From: Granulibacter bethesdensis CGDNIH1
GTDB lineage: Bacteria; Pseudomonadota; Alphaproteobacteria; Acetobacterales; Acetobacteraceae
Assembly (NCBI RefSeq): GCF_000014285.2
Contig: NC_008343.2
Location: 496,001 to 560,000 of the forward strand
DNA: 64,000 nt
Direction: 5' to 3'
Part shown: in pieces, positions 54,698-63,411 of the stretch
How positions within the stretch are numbered: position 1 is the first letter of the stretch
Layout: each line of letters starts with the position of its first letter
Notes under the pieces: generated by a model
Databases searched by the model: none
The model's input: the letters and a program-made list of their open reading frames with translations, nothing else
Told to the model about the DNA's origin: nothing
Translations under genes and position numbers: made by a program

Positions 54698-55750
54698 TCA
54701 GAAGGACAGAAGCCTGCCACGTCTGGCGAGCAGATCCTGAAGCGCACGAATGACTGGAAACGGTTCCTGATTCATGTTTCCCCCCAGCGCATCATGGGCT
54801 TTCTGTTCCTGTTCGACGATCCAGCGATCCTCGCTGAAGATGCGCTCGGTAAACCAGCCCAGTAAAGGCCACGCCGCATGCAGCAGAAAGGCTGCACGCG
54901 GCTTCTTGACCGATAACAAGCCAAAAGTCCGAATGCGTTTCTGGTCCTTGTCCACCGGCACATAGACGATCCACAACTGCATCACCCGGTCCGATTTCAG
55001 GTCGATCGTCAGGCCTTGATAAGGATAATCGGTGCGGATTGTCATCAGGCTGTCATTCGGTTCGGCCTTGCCTTCCCGCGTTCCGAAAATCAGCCTCTCC
55101 CCCAGTGGTTGCCGCCCTGCCGTTCGGGCGAAACTGTATCGTACTTCCAGCCAGTCTTCGCCGGCATCATGGCCCAGATAACGCGGCCTGATCTGTCCCA
55201 TCTGTTTCCGGTGTAAAAACTGATGGTTCATATCAATCAGGTTTTCATGCATGAAGCTGTAATGGCAGGCGACCTCCCGCCCGAAACGCCGTGTCCGATA
55301 GGCTGGGTCGCTTATTGATGGCAGCACAGGAAGCGGGGTCATTTCAGCGCGGGCCGCATCGCCCGGAAAGATGAAAACCAGCCCCTCTTTCTCCTGACAG
55401 GGATAGGCGCGAACCCCGTTGGGTAGTTTATCCTTGCCCAGATAGGGTACGTCGATGCACCGGCCTGACATATCATAGGTCCAGCCGTGATAGCAGCAGC
55501 GCAAACAATCACCCTCTACAACACCGGCATGCAGTGGTACCTGACGGTGGGCGCAGCGATCTTCCAGCGCATAGACACGCCCTGATTCCCCACGCACCAG
55601 AACGATGGGTTCTCCGGCGAAATGGCGTCCTGTTGCCTTGCCTTTTCTGATTTCTCCGGACCAGGCGAGGGGATACCAGTAATCGGGATCAATGCCGGTG
55701 CGGCGCAGATCGAACAGGTCCGGTCGGGATCGCTCAAAAGAATCGGGCAA
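54698..55750 (-). CDS. Rieske 2Fe-2S oxygenase alpha-subunit-like protein
   Basis: 350 residues, TTG start with AGGAGG 8 bases upstream. The Rieske motif has C-x-H in DRCAHRQVPLH and C-x2-H in CCYHGW. The mononuclear iron site is HENLIDMNHQFLHR (D-x2-H-x3-H). It resembles vanillate-demethylase-type (group I) oxygenases that need a separate reductase, and none is nearby. The C-terminal part has a hydrophobic segment (AAFLLHAAWPLLGWFTER), so membrane contact is possible. It lies 4 bases after the OPT transporter gene, so both probably act on one compound. Confidence 0.87.
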   Translation of the reverse strand: MPDSFERSRPDLFDLRRTGIDPDYWYPLAWSGEIRKGKATGRHFAGEPIVLVRGESGRVYALEDRCAHRQVPLHAGVVEGDCLRCCYHGWTYDMSGRCIDVPYLGKDKLPNGVRAYPCQEKEGLVFIFPGDAARAEMTPLPVLPSISDPAYRTRRFGREVACHYSFMHENLIDMNHQFLHRKQMGQIRPRYLGHDAGEDWLEVRYSFARTAGRQPLGERLIFGTREGKAEPNDSLMTIRTDYPYQGLTIDLKSDRVMQLWIVYVPVDKDQKRIRTFGLLSVKKPRAAFLLHAAWPLLGWFTERIFSEDRWIVEQEQKAHDALGGNMNQEPFPVIRALQDLLARRGRLLSF

Positions 55751-55754
55751 GAGG

Positions 55755-57515
55755 TCAGCCTCCTTTTATGGAAGCAACGCGTACGGAGCCGGAATGGTTG
55801 ACCGCGCCCGCATGTTGCTGACCATGCGGGGCCGACATCTGGGCGATCGAACTGGTGAAAGAGAGCAGCGCGTCTCCGGCAATCAGGCCGCCGGCAAGGA
55901 CTTCCAGGCCGGCAGTCCCTGTTTTCCCTCGACGGGTCACGGCCAGCCTGATGACGAGCCCGGCGAGTACGGCCCATCCGGCGGCGCTGTTGTTAATCAG
56001 CAGTCCGGTGGCAAACATGATCCCAAGCTGGCGGTGTGGTCCACCACCGCCTTGAAGAGCAACACCGATCAGCAGCCAGGGCCAGATCCGCCCGATCAGA
56101 CCGGGAGCAAGACCGGATTGGATCAGCCCTGCGAAGACATGATCGACCGGGGGGAGTAACCCGGCTTTCAGATAGTCTCCGCCATGCAGGGCCACCAGTA
56201 TGATGGCGACCCCGAATGCTGTCATGGCGGCCAGAAACTGTTGCCAGCGTCCATCCCGCTCGAAGGCGGGATCAGTTCCTTCGCCACGCAGCAGAAAACC
56301 GGCCCGCAGGTCGCAGCCCATATCTCCGAAAGCAGGCCCTGTTGCAGCGGAAAAACCGACCAGCAGAGCCAGCGCTATCGGCGGAAAGCCGATGATCATG
56401 CCCACCAGCAGGGTCACAACGGCGGCAGCGAAAGCGGGAAACCAACCGGAATGCATGGCGGCCAGTCCGACAATCAGTTCATGCATGTAGGCGGCAAAAG
56501 CGGCGAAGATTACAAAGCCCAACATCATGGCAGGCGGCATATGCGTATACAGCCCTCCCAGCAGCGCCAGCAGCAGGGCGATGCCCAGATAGCCAGCCAT
56601 GCCCAGCCCAAGCACCCGCCGCAGAGAAGGGGCGTCGGTCCCGGTGTCGGGTGAACGCGGTCGCCTACCATTGCGGATCAACAGTGCGCCGACCTGTACC
56701 AGTGCCGCGAGTCCAGCGCCGAGCATGGCGGCATGGGGTGCACTGGCGGCCGCCAGATCACGGCTTGGCAGCAAGGCATGCAGGGGTGGAAGCGCAAAGA
56801 CCGCATGCTGATAGCCGCGTGTCAGTAATCCGGCAGCAAAGAAAAGCAGCGCCCATGGATTGCCGATAAAAGCGACGCCCATGGCAGACATCGGCAAGCC
56901 CAGCCATGATCCAGTGGCTCCGGCGGCCATTCCGGCTCCGAGGGTGACGGCCTTGCGACCGCCTTCATCACCGGCCCTGATGGCTTCTGCGGCGGCGACG
57001 CCTGGTGGCCACGGCGCTTCTGCCGGAAAAATGGCCGTCCCGAAGGTGCTGTACATCAGCCAGGCATCCAGCAACATCGCAAGAGCCGCCCCGGCCAGCA
57101 TCGGCCAGACAAGGTCCGGCATGCCCAGGGCCCATGGAATCCCGATGGGTAACAGAAGCGCATTGGCTGCGCCGAAGGTGGAGGCGGAAATAGCGCTCTG
57201 CACCAGATTCTGTCGATGGATGGAGCGGAATCCAAGCAGGGGCTGCCACGGGATACGCCCCAGAATCATGGCAGTAACGGCACCTATAATGGCGGTGTTG
57301 GGGGTAACCCCCAGCCGTACCAGAATCTGCATTCCGACAATGCCGCCCAGAACCGAGAGGATCAGAATGACCAGCAGCGTCGGCAGTTCACTGACACGAG
57401 GATGGGCTTCCACGCATGGGGAAGAGACTGTCCGGGTACACTCTACGTGGATAGCCGTCTCCTCCGGCGCGTAGGCGAGCCGGTTCGGGTTCTGCTTCGG
57501 ATCAGGAAGAGGCAC
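55755..57515 (-). CDS. OPT-family transporter (oligopeptide / metal-chelate)
   Basis: 586 residues, GTG start, with about 14 hydrophobic segments. OPT patterns seen include LGRIPWQPLLGFRSIHRQNLVQSAISASTFGAANALLLP, PAEAPWPPGVAAAEAIRAGD and ALLVGFSAATGPAFGDMGCDLRAG. The family moves peptides, glutathione-type thiols or metal-chelates with protons. It is first in a two-gene operon with a Rieske oxygenase. The start is uncertain, as no strong ribosome binding site is visible. Confidence 0.88.
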   Translation of the reverse strand: MPLPDPKQNPNRLAYAPEETAIHVECTRTVSSPCVEAHPRVSELPTLLVILILSVLGGIVGMQILVRLGVTPNTAIIGAVTAMILGRIPWQPLLGFRSIHRQNLVQSAISASTFGAANALLLPIGIPWALGMPDLVWPMLAGAALAMLLDAWLMYSTFGTAIFPAEAPWPPGVAAAEAIRAGDEGGRKAVTLGAGMAAGATGSWLGLPMSAMGVAFIGNPWALLFFAAGLLTRGYQHAVFALPPLHALLPSRDLAAASAPHAAMLGAGLAALVQVGALLIRNGRRPRSPDTGTDAPSLRRVLGLGMAGYLGIALLLALLGGLYTHMPPAMMLGFVIFAAFAAYMHELIVGLAAMHSGWFPAFAAAVVTLLVGMIIGFPPIALALLVGFSAATGPAFGDMGCDLRAGFLLRGEGTDPAFERDGRWQQFLAAMTAFGVAIILVALHGGDYLKAGLLPPVDHVFAGLIQSGLAPGLIGRIWPWLLIGVALQGGGGPHRQLGIMFATGLLINNSAAGWAVLAGLVIRLAVTRRGKTGTAGLEVLAGGLIAGDALLSFTSSIAQMSAPHGQQHAGAVNHSGSVRVASIKGG

Positions 57516-57566
57516 GGTCAGGGGATCACGAAAATTCTGCCTGAAACAGGGCTATGCGGGGGGTAT

Positions 57567-57689
57567 TTACCCGGCGCACAGCAGCATGACCACAGCCAGC
57601 ATCAGTCCCGTCAGTCCCATCCAGTAAAGAGTGGTCTTCTGATTGCTGACGGCGATGCTGCGGGCTGCAGTCCGGGGGCGACGCTGCAT
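57567..57689 (-). CDS. Small 40-residue membrane peptide downstream of egtD
   Basis: A short frame with a good ribosome binding site (GAGGAAGGA, about 8 bases before the ATG). The ATG lies 1 base after the egtD stop. The peptide has a basic start (MQRRPRTAARSIAVSNQK) and one hydrophobic segment (YWMGLTGLMLAVVMLL), ending in CAG. Topology would be N-in with a short periplasmic tail holding one Cys. Not a family I recognise. Position suggests co-expression with ergothioneine genes. Confidence 0.65.
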   Translation of the reverse strand: MQRRPRTAARSIAVSNQKTTLYWMGLTGLMLAVVMLLCAG

Positions 57690-57690
57690 A

Positions 57691-58674
57691 TCAGTGGTCC
57701 TTCCTCAGGAGGTGGATCGAAAACAGATGATCAGAGTCGGTCCAGGTGGCGGAAGCATGCCACCCTGCCTGCCCTGCCAGAGTATGAAACCCTTTTACTG
57801 TATGTTTGTAGCTATTTTCTGTGTGAATGGTTTCTCCTTGATGGAAATGAATGATTCTGGAGCCAATCCGGGCCTTTTGCGGGCGTCGGCTGACCAGATG
57901 CATCTCGATCCGGCTTTCATGATCATTCCATACGGCGCGATGGGCAAATCCGTCCGGGTCGAGATCGGCGCCGGTCACATCATTGATATGGTTGAGAATA
58001 TTGCGATTGAACGCGGCGGTCACGCCGGCCCGGTCATTATAGGCCGGCAGCAGGATGGCAGGATCCTTGCGGAGATCGGCTCCTACCAGGAAACACGCAT
58101 CCGGTCCGGTCAGAAGATGGACATCCCGCATAAAGGCAACAGCCTGCGCCGGTGAAAGATTGCCGATGGTGGAGCCAGGGAAAAACGCCAGCTGCGGGCG
58201 GTTGGCGACGGAAGCCGGCAGCGATTCGAGTGTTGTGAAATCCGCCACCACCGGCTGCACGGTCAGAGCGGGATGGGAGACGGACAGTCTGTTTGTCAGA
58301 CCGGACAGAGCCTCTGCCGCGACATCAATGGCAACATACGTGTTCACGGGCTTTCCCGCCTCAAGCAGCGTTTCCAGCAGCAGGACGGCCTTGTCCTCCG
58401 AACTGGCGCCGAACTCGATCAGGGCAGGACAGTCCGGGAGATGGGATGCCAGATCCGCCCCTATACCCCGCAGCAAATGACGTTCGGTACGGGTCAGATA
58501 ATATTCCGGCAGTGTGGTGATTGCCTCAAACAGGCGGCATCCTTCCGCATCATAAAACAGCTTTGCAGGAAGGGTTTTTCTGATGCGGGACAGCCCATCC
58601 AGAACCTCCTGCATAATCTCGTGAACTGGTTGGACGGGGGAAGGCTGGACCAAATCATGACTGACACTCGGCAT
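57691..58674 (-). CDS. egtD: L-histidine N-alpha-methyltransferase EgtD
   Basis: Trimethylates histidine to hercynine, the first step of ergothioneine synthesis. 327 residues. SRIRKTLPAKLFYDAEGCRLFEAITTLPEYYLTRTE is the family N-terminus. The SAM region is ALIEFGASSEDKAVLLLETLL, the diagnostic FFPGSTIGN follows, and the C-terminal substrate lid includes IHTENSYKHTV. ATG at 58674 with an AGGA upstream; an in-frame start at 58776 would overlap egtB. It follows egtB by 20 bases. Confidence 0.96.
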   Translation of the reverse strand: MPSVSHDLVQPSPVQPVHEIMQEVLDGLSRIRKTLPAKLFYDAEGCRLFEAITTLPEYYLTRTERHLLRGIGADLASHLPDCPALIEFGASSEDKAVLLLETLLEAGKPVNTYVAIDVAAEALSGLTNRLSVSHPALTVQPVVADFTTLESLPASVANRPQLAFFPGSTIGNLSPAQAVAFMRDVHLLTGPDACFLVGADLRKDPAILLPAYNDRAGVTAAFNRNILNHINDVTGADLDPDGFAHRAVWNDHESRIEMHLVSRRPQKARIGSRIIHFHQGETIHTENSYKHTVKGFHTLAGQAGWHASATWTDSDHLFSIHLLRKDH

Positions 58675-58694
58675 GTGTTCCGGTTCCTGATTGT

Positions 58695-59930
58695 TCAAGG
58701 AGATGAAGGGGAAGGGGTCAAAGGAGGAATCGCCTGATCGATATCGCGGGCCAGCCTCAGACCGCTGAACTGCCATCGCCTGTCAGGATGGAAGAAATTC
58801 CGGTAGGTGTTTCTTGCGTGCGACGCGGGTGTGGCGATGGAACTGCCACGCAGCACCATCTGGTTGATCATGAACTTGCCGTTGTATTCGCCGATCGCGC
58901 CCATGGGTGGCTGAAAGCGTGGGTAAGGACGATAGGCGCTGGCGGTCCATTGCCATACCCGACCGTGCATATCATTCAGCCGCTGGTCGGAAGCCGCAAT
59001 TTCCCATTCCTGCTCGGTCGGCAGTCTTGCACCAGCCCAGCGTGCATAGGCATCAGCCTCGTACCAGCTGATGTGACGGACCGGGGCCGTGTTTTCCAGC
59101 GGCAGCAATCCGCCCGGGCCCATCTGCATCCAGCGTCCGTTCTGCTCGATCCAGTAAAGCGGCGCCTGCCAGTGGCGGGCGATTTCATAGCCTTCCATCA
59201 TCCAGAAGGTGCTGTTCCGGTATCCGCCCGCGGCGATAAAAGCTTTCCAGTCTCCGTTGGTGACCAGATCGGTGGCCAGTTGATAAGGCTGCACAAACAC
59301 GTCGTGGGCGGGGGTTTCGTTGTCGAAGGAAAATCCGGGCTGGCTATGACCGATGGGCCTCAAGCCGCCGCCAAGCGTGATGAAGCCGTCGGTGCTGAGG
59401 CCTGGCCTGGGGGGTGGCACTGGTGTGTCCTCCCAGCCTGGCAGCATGGCGGGGTAGAGGGGACTTTGTGCAAAAGCATGCAGCATATCCGTGACCATCA
59501 GCTCCTGATGCTGCTGCTCATGTTGCAGGCCCAACTCCACCAGATCGGCCAGTTCCTTCGAAAGTTCCTCCTGTCCCAGCAGGCGTAGCATCGCCATGTC
59601 GATAACATGGCGGTATTCGCGGATGGTGATGCAGGATGGGCGGCTCAGCAGACCGCGTTGCGGACGCGGATGACGTGCCCCCACGGCCTCATAATAGGAA
59701 TTGAACAGCAGATTGAAGGCGGGAAAACGATCTTCGTAATCATGGTCGTATGGTTTCAGGATGAAGGTCTCGAAAAACCAGCTTGTATGTGCGCGATGCC
59801 ATTTGACCGGGCTGGCATCCGGCATGGACTGGATACACTGATCCTCATCATCCAGATGGCTGCTCAGCCGTTCGGTTTCTGACCGGACCTGCCTAAAGCG
59901 GCGTGTCAGAGGAGGCTCAGAGCCAGACAT
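58695..59930 (-). CDS. egtB: Ergothioneine biosynthesis sulfoxide synthase EgtB
   Basis: Non-heme iron enzyme that joins hercynine to a thiol (gamma-glutamylcysteine or cysteine) with oxygen. 411 residues. The N-terminal DinB-like domain carries iron-ligand histidines in HRAHTSWFFETF and HEQQHQELMVTDMLH. The C-terminal FGE-sulfatase domain has GEYNGKF, RLPTEQEWEIAA and QMVLRGSSIATP. ATG at 59930 is chosen because GGAGG lies 4 bases upstream and the family begins here. That ribosome binding site is locked in a perfect hairpin (59931-59965). An in-frame ATG at 59984 is an alternative. EgtC and EgtE are not in the window. Confidence 0.95.
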   Translation of the reverse strand: MSGSEPPLTRRFRQVRSETERLSSHLDDEDQCIQSMPDASPVKWHRAHTSWFFETFILKPYDHDYEDRFPAFNLLFNSYYEAVGARHPRPQRGLLSRPSCITIREYRHVIDMAMLRLLGQEELSKELADLVELGLQHEQQHQELMVTDMLHAFAQSPLYPAMLPGWEDTPVPPPRPGLSTDGFITLGGGLRPIGHSQPGFSFDNETPAHDVFVQPYQLATDLVTNGDWKAFIAAGGYRNSTFWMMEGYEIARHWQAPLYWIEQNGRWMQMGPGGLLPLENTAPVRHISWYEADAYARWAGARLPTEQEWEIAASDQRLNDMHGRVWQWTASAYRPYPRFQPPMGAIGEYNGKFMINQMVLRGSSIATPASHARNTYRNFFHPDRRWQFSGLRLARDIDQAIPPLTPSPSSP

Positions 59931-59966
59931 GCATCCTCCATCTTTCTTGTTCCGGTGGAGGATGCA
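59930..59966 (-). promoter_or_regulatory. Perfect stem burying the egtB ribosome binding site
   Basis: On the egtB strand GCATCCTCCA (59965-59956) pairs perfectly with TGGAGGATGC (59940-59931) around a 15-base purine-rich loop. A T-A pair with the first base of the ATG can extend it to 11 bp. The whole GGAGG and the base before the start are double-stranded. It may be a translational switch (heat, ligand or protein) or, as DNA, an operator in the egtB/ACP divergent spacer. Confidence 0.7.
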
Positions 59967-60077
59967 AAACTCCTGGTTGCCCATGAAGTTCCGGCTTCTG
60001 ATGTGCTGCGAAGCCGCTATCCGATCATGGGCCGCCATGCTATCCGGAGACATTGATTTAAAGATGAATGGCTTTAC

Positions 60078-60374
60078 ATGACTGATCATACTCAAGCTGC
60101 GCCTGATACAGAGCATGGGCAAAGCCCGTTCGAGCAGGAAATGGCGTCCCTTATCGTCGAAACCCTGCATCTGGAAACCAGACCGCAGGATATCGCACCG
60201 GAAGCCCGGTTGTTCGGAGAAGGGCTGGGTCTCGACAGTATCGATGCGCTGGAGCTGTCACTCGCCATCAGCCGCGCTTACGGCGTCAATCTGAAATCTG
60301 ATGATGCGGAAAATCCGGCTATTTTTGCCTCCCTGCGGGCGCTGGCGGCTCACGTTTCAGCGCATCGCGCCTGA
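60078..60374 (+). CDS. Acyl carrier protein-like protein
   Basis: 98 residues. The phosphopantetheine site is LGLDSIDALELSLAISRAYG, with Ser at about residue 53. The N-terminal 20 residues are variable; ASLIVETLHLETRPQDIAPEARLFGEGLG is the helix I-loop region. It is not the fatty-acid AcpP by sequence character (no DSLDTVEL), so it is a specialised carrier. It sits 6 bases before a lipoprotein gene, so both are likely co-transcribed; no ketosynthase or acyltransferase is adjacent. Confidence 0.88.
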   Translation: MTDHTQAAPDTEHGQSPFEQEMASLIVETLHLETRPQDIAPEARLFGEGLGLDSIDALELSLAISRAYGVNLKSDDAENPAIFASLRALAAHVSAHRA

Positions 60375-60380
60375 TTTTTC

Positions 60381-61664
60381 ATGACGTGGCGGGATGTGCG
60401 ACGGCGGGCGGCCCTGCTCCTGCTGATCACGATTCTGTGCGGATGTGCTGCGGAGGATTTCTCCCGCCTGCATCCGCATACAGAGGCGGAGGAGCATGCC
60501 TATACACGCCTGTTCCCATATTATGTGGATATCTGCGCGACGTCCCAGATAAAAAAAAAGCCGGGATTTGGTGCATCTGATCGCGGTGGTGTGGGCGGCC
60601 ATATGGGCTTCTTCCTCCGCGGCGCCTGTGCGGATCGTGATGCCCATTACCCGGTGCTGCATCTCTGTCGCCCCGGTGAGGAAGATGGCGTTGGCATCGG
60701 TATGGATGCCCATTTCAGCTCTGCCAAATGGTCTGCGGCGCGGGGGCGCAGCTTTTTCTTCCATGGCGGGATGAGTCCCGACGAAACACTGACACCGGCG
60801 CGGTATACGCAGATCCTGCAACAGGCACGGCAGAATGGAGTGCTGGATGGTATTTCCTTTCACGATGACCGGTTCGATGAAAAACCCGCCGCTGTTTCAG
60901 AGGAGGATTGGAAATATCAGCTGACGGCCGGCACTGATTTCGCGCTTGGTATGGGGCGCGGCAGCTATTGCGCGCGCGTGCCGGTCTCGCAGAAAGATAT
61001 GCTGCAAATTATTGATTTCATGAACGCACAGAACGCGCCTTACCGATCCGGCAAGGAAGTGTTCCGGTGGAGCGTTTTTACGGATAATTGCGGTCATCTG
61101 GCCCATAATGCGCTCAGTGCCGCCGAGTATTGGCCTGAATGGCCGATTGACAGGCCTATGCTGCTGGCGATCTTCGACTTTCCGGTTCCGAAGAATGAGT
61201 ATGTGAATGTCATGATGCGGTCGCAGTCTTTGCCGCTTGAGGACGTGGCTGCCCTGTATCGTGATGATGATATCCGGGCCATGCTTCTGAGCGAAAATCG
61301 CCTGCCTCCCGGTCCGGGCGTGCTGTCGGTGTTCGAGCCTCCGCAGGCGCGGAATCAGGTCTACGATGTCGATAATCTGATGCTGCTGTTTTATGATGAG
61401 GCCATTATCGGGCGGTATCGCCACCGTTTTCAGGATATCCAGTCGGAGCCTCGTTTTTACGATCTGCACGCCAATATTCTTTGGTGGCATGATCGATATG
61501 CACAGTTGATTGCCTCCCGCCACCCGGCGGAGTGGTGGTTGCAGCGTCTGACCTTGACTCCGGCCGGGCGGGCCGATTTCAGGATTTTTTATGATCGGTA
61601 CTACGAATATCTCGATCGCCAGCTTGATTGGACCACGCAGGCACTGCACCAGCTGGGGAATTAA
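60381..61664 (+). CDS. Large hypothetical lipoprotein, possibly cysteine-peptidase-like
   Basis: 427 residues. The signal peptide RRAALLLLITILCGC ends in a lipobox cysteine. The mature part has VFRWSVFTDNCGHLAHNALSAAEYW, where Asn-Cys and a nearby His recall papain-like/DUF4105-type sites. It also has SFFFHGGMSPDETLTPARY, HANILWWHDRYAQLIASRHPAEWWLQRL and a Tyr-rich end. I do not recognise the family with confidence. Pairing with an ACP gene hints at an acyl-transfer process in the envelope. Confidence 0.7.
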   Translation: MTWRDVRRRAALLLLITILCGCAAEDFSRLHPHTEAEEHAYTRLFPYYVDICATSQIKKKPGFGASDRGGVGGHMGFFLRGACADRDAHYPVLHLCRPGEEDGVGIGMDAHFSSAKWSAARGRSFFFHGGMSPDETLTPARYTQILQQARQNGVLDGISFHDDRFDEKPAAVSEEDWKYQLTAGTDFALGMGRGSYCARVPVSQKDMLQIIDFMNAQNAPYRSGKEVFRWSVFTDNCGHLAHNALSAAEYWPEWPIDRPMLLAIFDFPVPKNEYVNVMMRSQSLPLEDVAALYRDDDIRAMLLSENRLPPGPGVLSVFEPPQARNQVYDVDNLMLLFYDEAIIGRYRHRFQDIQSEPRFYDLHANILWWHDRYAQLIASRHPAEWWLQRLTLTPAGRADFRIFYDRYYEYLDRQLDWTTQALHQLGN

Positions 61665-61670
61665 GTCTGA

Positions 61671-62354
61671 TCAGGATCTGCGTTCAGTCGTGATGATCCT
61701 GAAAAGCTGATCGAATGTCGCCTCTTCGGCTTGGCGGGGCAGAATGAACGGTGCAGGCGCACCAAATCGCGTCAGGGTGGAGGCGGTTTGGTGCGCAGGA
61801 ACGGGCTGGGACGAACTTTCGTTCAATACCAGCCAGTCGACACTCAGCCCTCGCGCCTGGAGGGCAGAGAGAGCAGTCAGCGTATGGCTGATTGTGCCGA
61901 GATAGGTTCCGGCAACCAGCAGAATGCGCGGCTGTAATGCTGCGATCCAGTCCAGCACAGTGTGAGAATGGTCCAGCGGCACCATCACGCCACCAACACC
62001 TTCAATCAATACCTGCCCGGTACGTGGTTTCGCGCAGTGACGGATCAGGGCATCAAAGGGGATGCTCCGCCCCTCCTGCTCTGCCGCCATATCCGGGGAG
62101 AGAGGGGCGGCAAATCGCCAGGGCGCAATCTCATCAAGGTCGAGGTCATCCGTATCCGGTCCTTCCTGTAGCGCTTTCATCAGCAGATCGGCATCGGTGG
62201 GGGGATGGGCCGTGCCGCTGAGTACCGGCTTTAACGCCTGTATCTGCTGTCCGGCCCGGATGAAAGCTTTGATCAAACCGGCTGTGACATAGCTTTTGCC
62301 GATATCCGTGCCGGTGGCTGTGATGAAAACAGGGCGCAGGACGGGATCAGTCAT
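61671..62354 (-). CDS. bioD: Dethiobiotin synthetase
   Basis: ATP-dependent carboxylation of 7,8-diaminopelargonic acid to dethiobiotin. 227 residues. P-loop VFITATGTDIGKSYVTAGLIKAF, QALKPVLSGT with Lys, and LIEGVGGVMVPLDHSHTVLDWI are the family motifs. ATG at 62354 overlaps the end of the cation efflux gene by 8 bases. A frame open to 62456 has no family character upstream. bioF lies 1.1 kb upstream on the same strand, so the biotin cluster is interrupted by a metal transporter. Confidence 0.95.
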   Translation of the reverse strand: MTDPVLRPVFITATGTDIGKSYVTAGLIKAFIRAGQQIQALKPVLSGTAHPPTDADLLMKALQEGPDTDDLDLDEIAPWRFAAPLSPDMAAEQEGRSIPFDALIRHCAKPRTGQVLIEGVGGVMVPLDHSHTVLDWIAALQPRILLVAGTYLGTISHTLTALSALQARGLSVDWLVLNESSSQPVPAHQTASTLTRFGAPAPFILPRQAEEATFDQLFRIITTERRS

Positions 62355-63381
62355 GGTTGTGATCATGGTCCGCATGATGGACCTGGCCAGGAAGAGGAGA
62401 GAGGCGGCATGGATGGTCGTCGGAGCGTAAGCCGGTTTCCATCTGCACTGTCGCATGCGAGATACCGAACCGGTCGCTCAACCGGTGCTGAATGGCATCG
62501 AGAATACGATCCCGGTCCTCGCCCGTCTCCTCTCCGGCTCCGGTCACGGCATGGAGGGTGATCAGCCGGTCATTCCCGGTCAGGGACCATGCGTGCAGGT
62601 GATGAACGCGCTGTACACCTGGGATGGTGTGAACCAGATCACTGGCAATGGCATCCAGATCAATATCGGCCGGAGTGCCCTGGAGTAGTACATGGGCCGA
62701 TCCTTTGACCACACTCACGGCACCGCGCAGGATCATGGCGGCAAAGATCAGTGACAGCAGTGGATCGGCGATCACCCAGCCGGTTATCATGATGATCAGC
62801 GCAGCCAGGATGGCAGCGGCAAAGCCGAACAGGTCGCTCAGCACATGCAGCCACACGCCGCGCATATTAAGGCTGGATTCCCGTCCTTCATTCAGGATGA
62901 GCAGGGAGATGGCGTTGGCCACCAGCCCGACCGCGGCAACGGCCAGCATCAGGCCGCCGCCAATCGGTTGGGGATTCAGCAGGCGGCGTACTGCCTCGAT
63001 CACAATCCATATGGAGACAATCAGGAGGGAGGAGCCATTGACGAAGGCTGCCAGCACTTCCAACCGCCGGAACCCGTAGCTGTGGCGTGTGCTGGAGGGA
63101 CGCCGGCCAATGCGTAAGGCCGCCCATCCCATCAACAGGGACAGTACGTCAGATACCATATGGCCCGCATCGGCCAGCAGGGCCAGCGATCCGGACAGCA
63201 GGCCGCCTACGATTTCAGCACCGAGAAAAACCGTGAGAATCATTCCGGCAAGGGCCAGTCTGCGTTCGTCCTTGACCCCCGCACTATGGGAATGCCCCAA
63301 CGCACCATGATCATGGCCCGCATGGCCGTGATCATGATGCGTATGGGAATGAGAGGCCGGCGTGATGATGGCTTCGGTCAT
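62347..63381 (-). CDS. Cation diffusion facilitator, zinc-type efflux protein
   Basis: 344 residues. The N-terminus is His-rich (HSHTHHDHGHAGHDHGALGHSHS) and the C-terminal end again (HHADHDHNHD). Six membrane helices follow, with metal-site pairs in LLADAGHMVSDVLSLLMGWAAL and WLHVLSDLFGFAAAI (H-x3-D). The cytosolic domain is LLQGTPADIDLDAIASDLVHTIPGV. ZitB/CzcD-like export of zinc, perhaps cobalt or cadmium, is expected. ATG at 63381 with GAGG 7 bases upstream. Preceded by an ArsR/SmtB-type operator. Confidence 0.94.
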   Translation of the reverse strand: MTEAIITPASHSHTHHDHGHAGHDHGALGHSHSAGVKDERRLALAGMILTVFLGAEIVGGLLSGSLALLADAGHMVSDVLSLLMGWAALRIGRRPSSTRHSYGFRRLEVLAAFVNGSSLLIVSIWIVIEAVRRLLNPQPIGGGLMLAVAAVGLVANAISLLILNEGRESSLNMRGVWLHVLSDLFGFAAAILAALIIMITGWVIADPLLSLIFAAMILRGAVSVVKGSAHVLLQGTPADIDLDAIASDLVHTIPGVQRVHHLHAWSLTGNDRLITLHAVTGAGEETGEDRDRILDAIQHRLSDRFGISHATVQMETGLRSDDHPCRLSPLPGQVHHADHDHNHD

Positions 63382-63411
63382 GGTGAACCTCTATACGCTT
63401 TCTTAAATATA

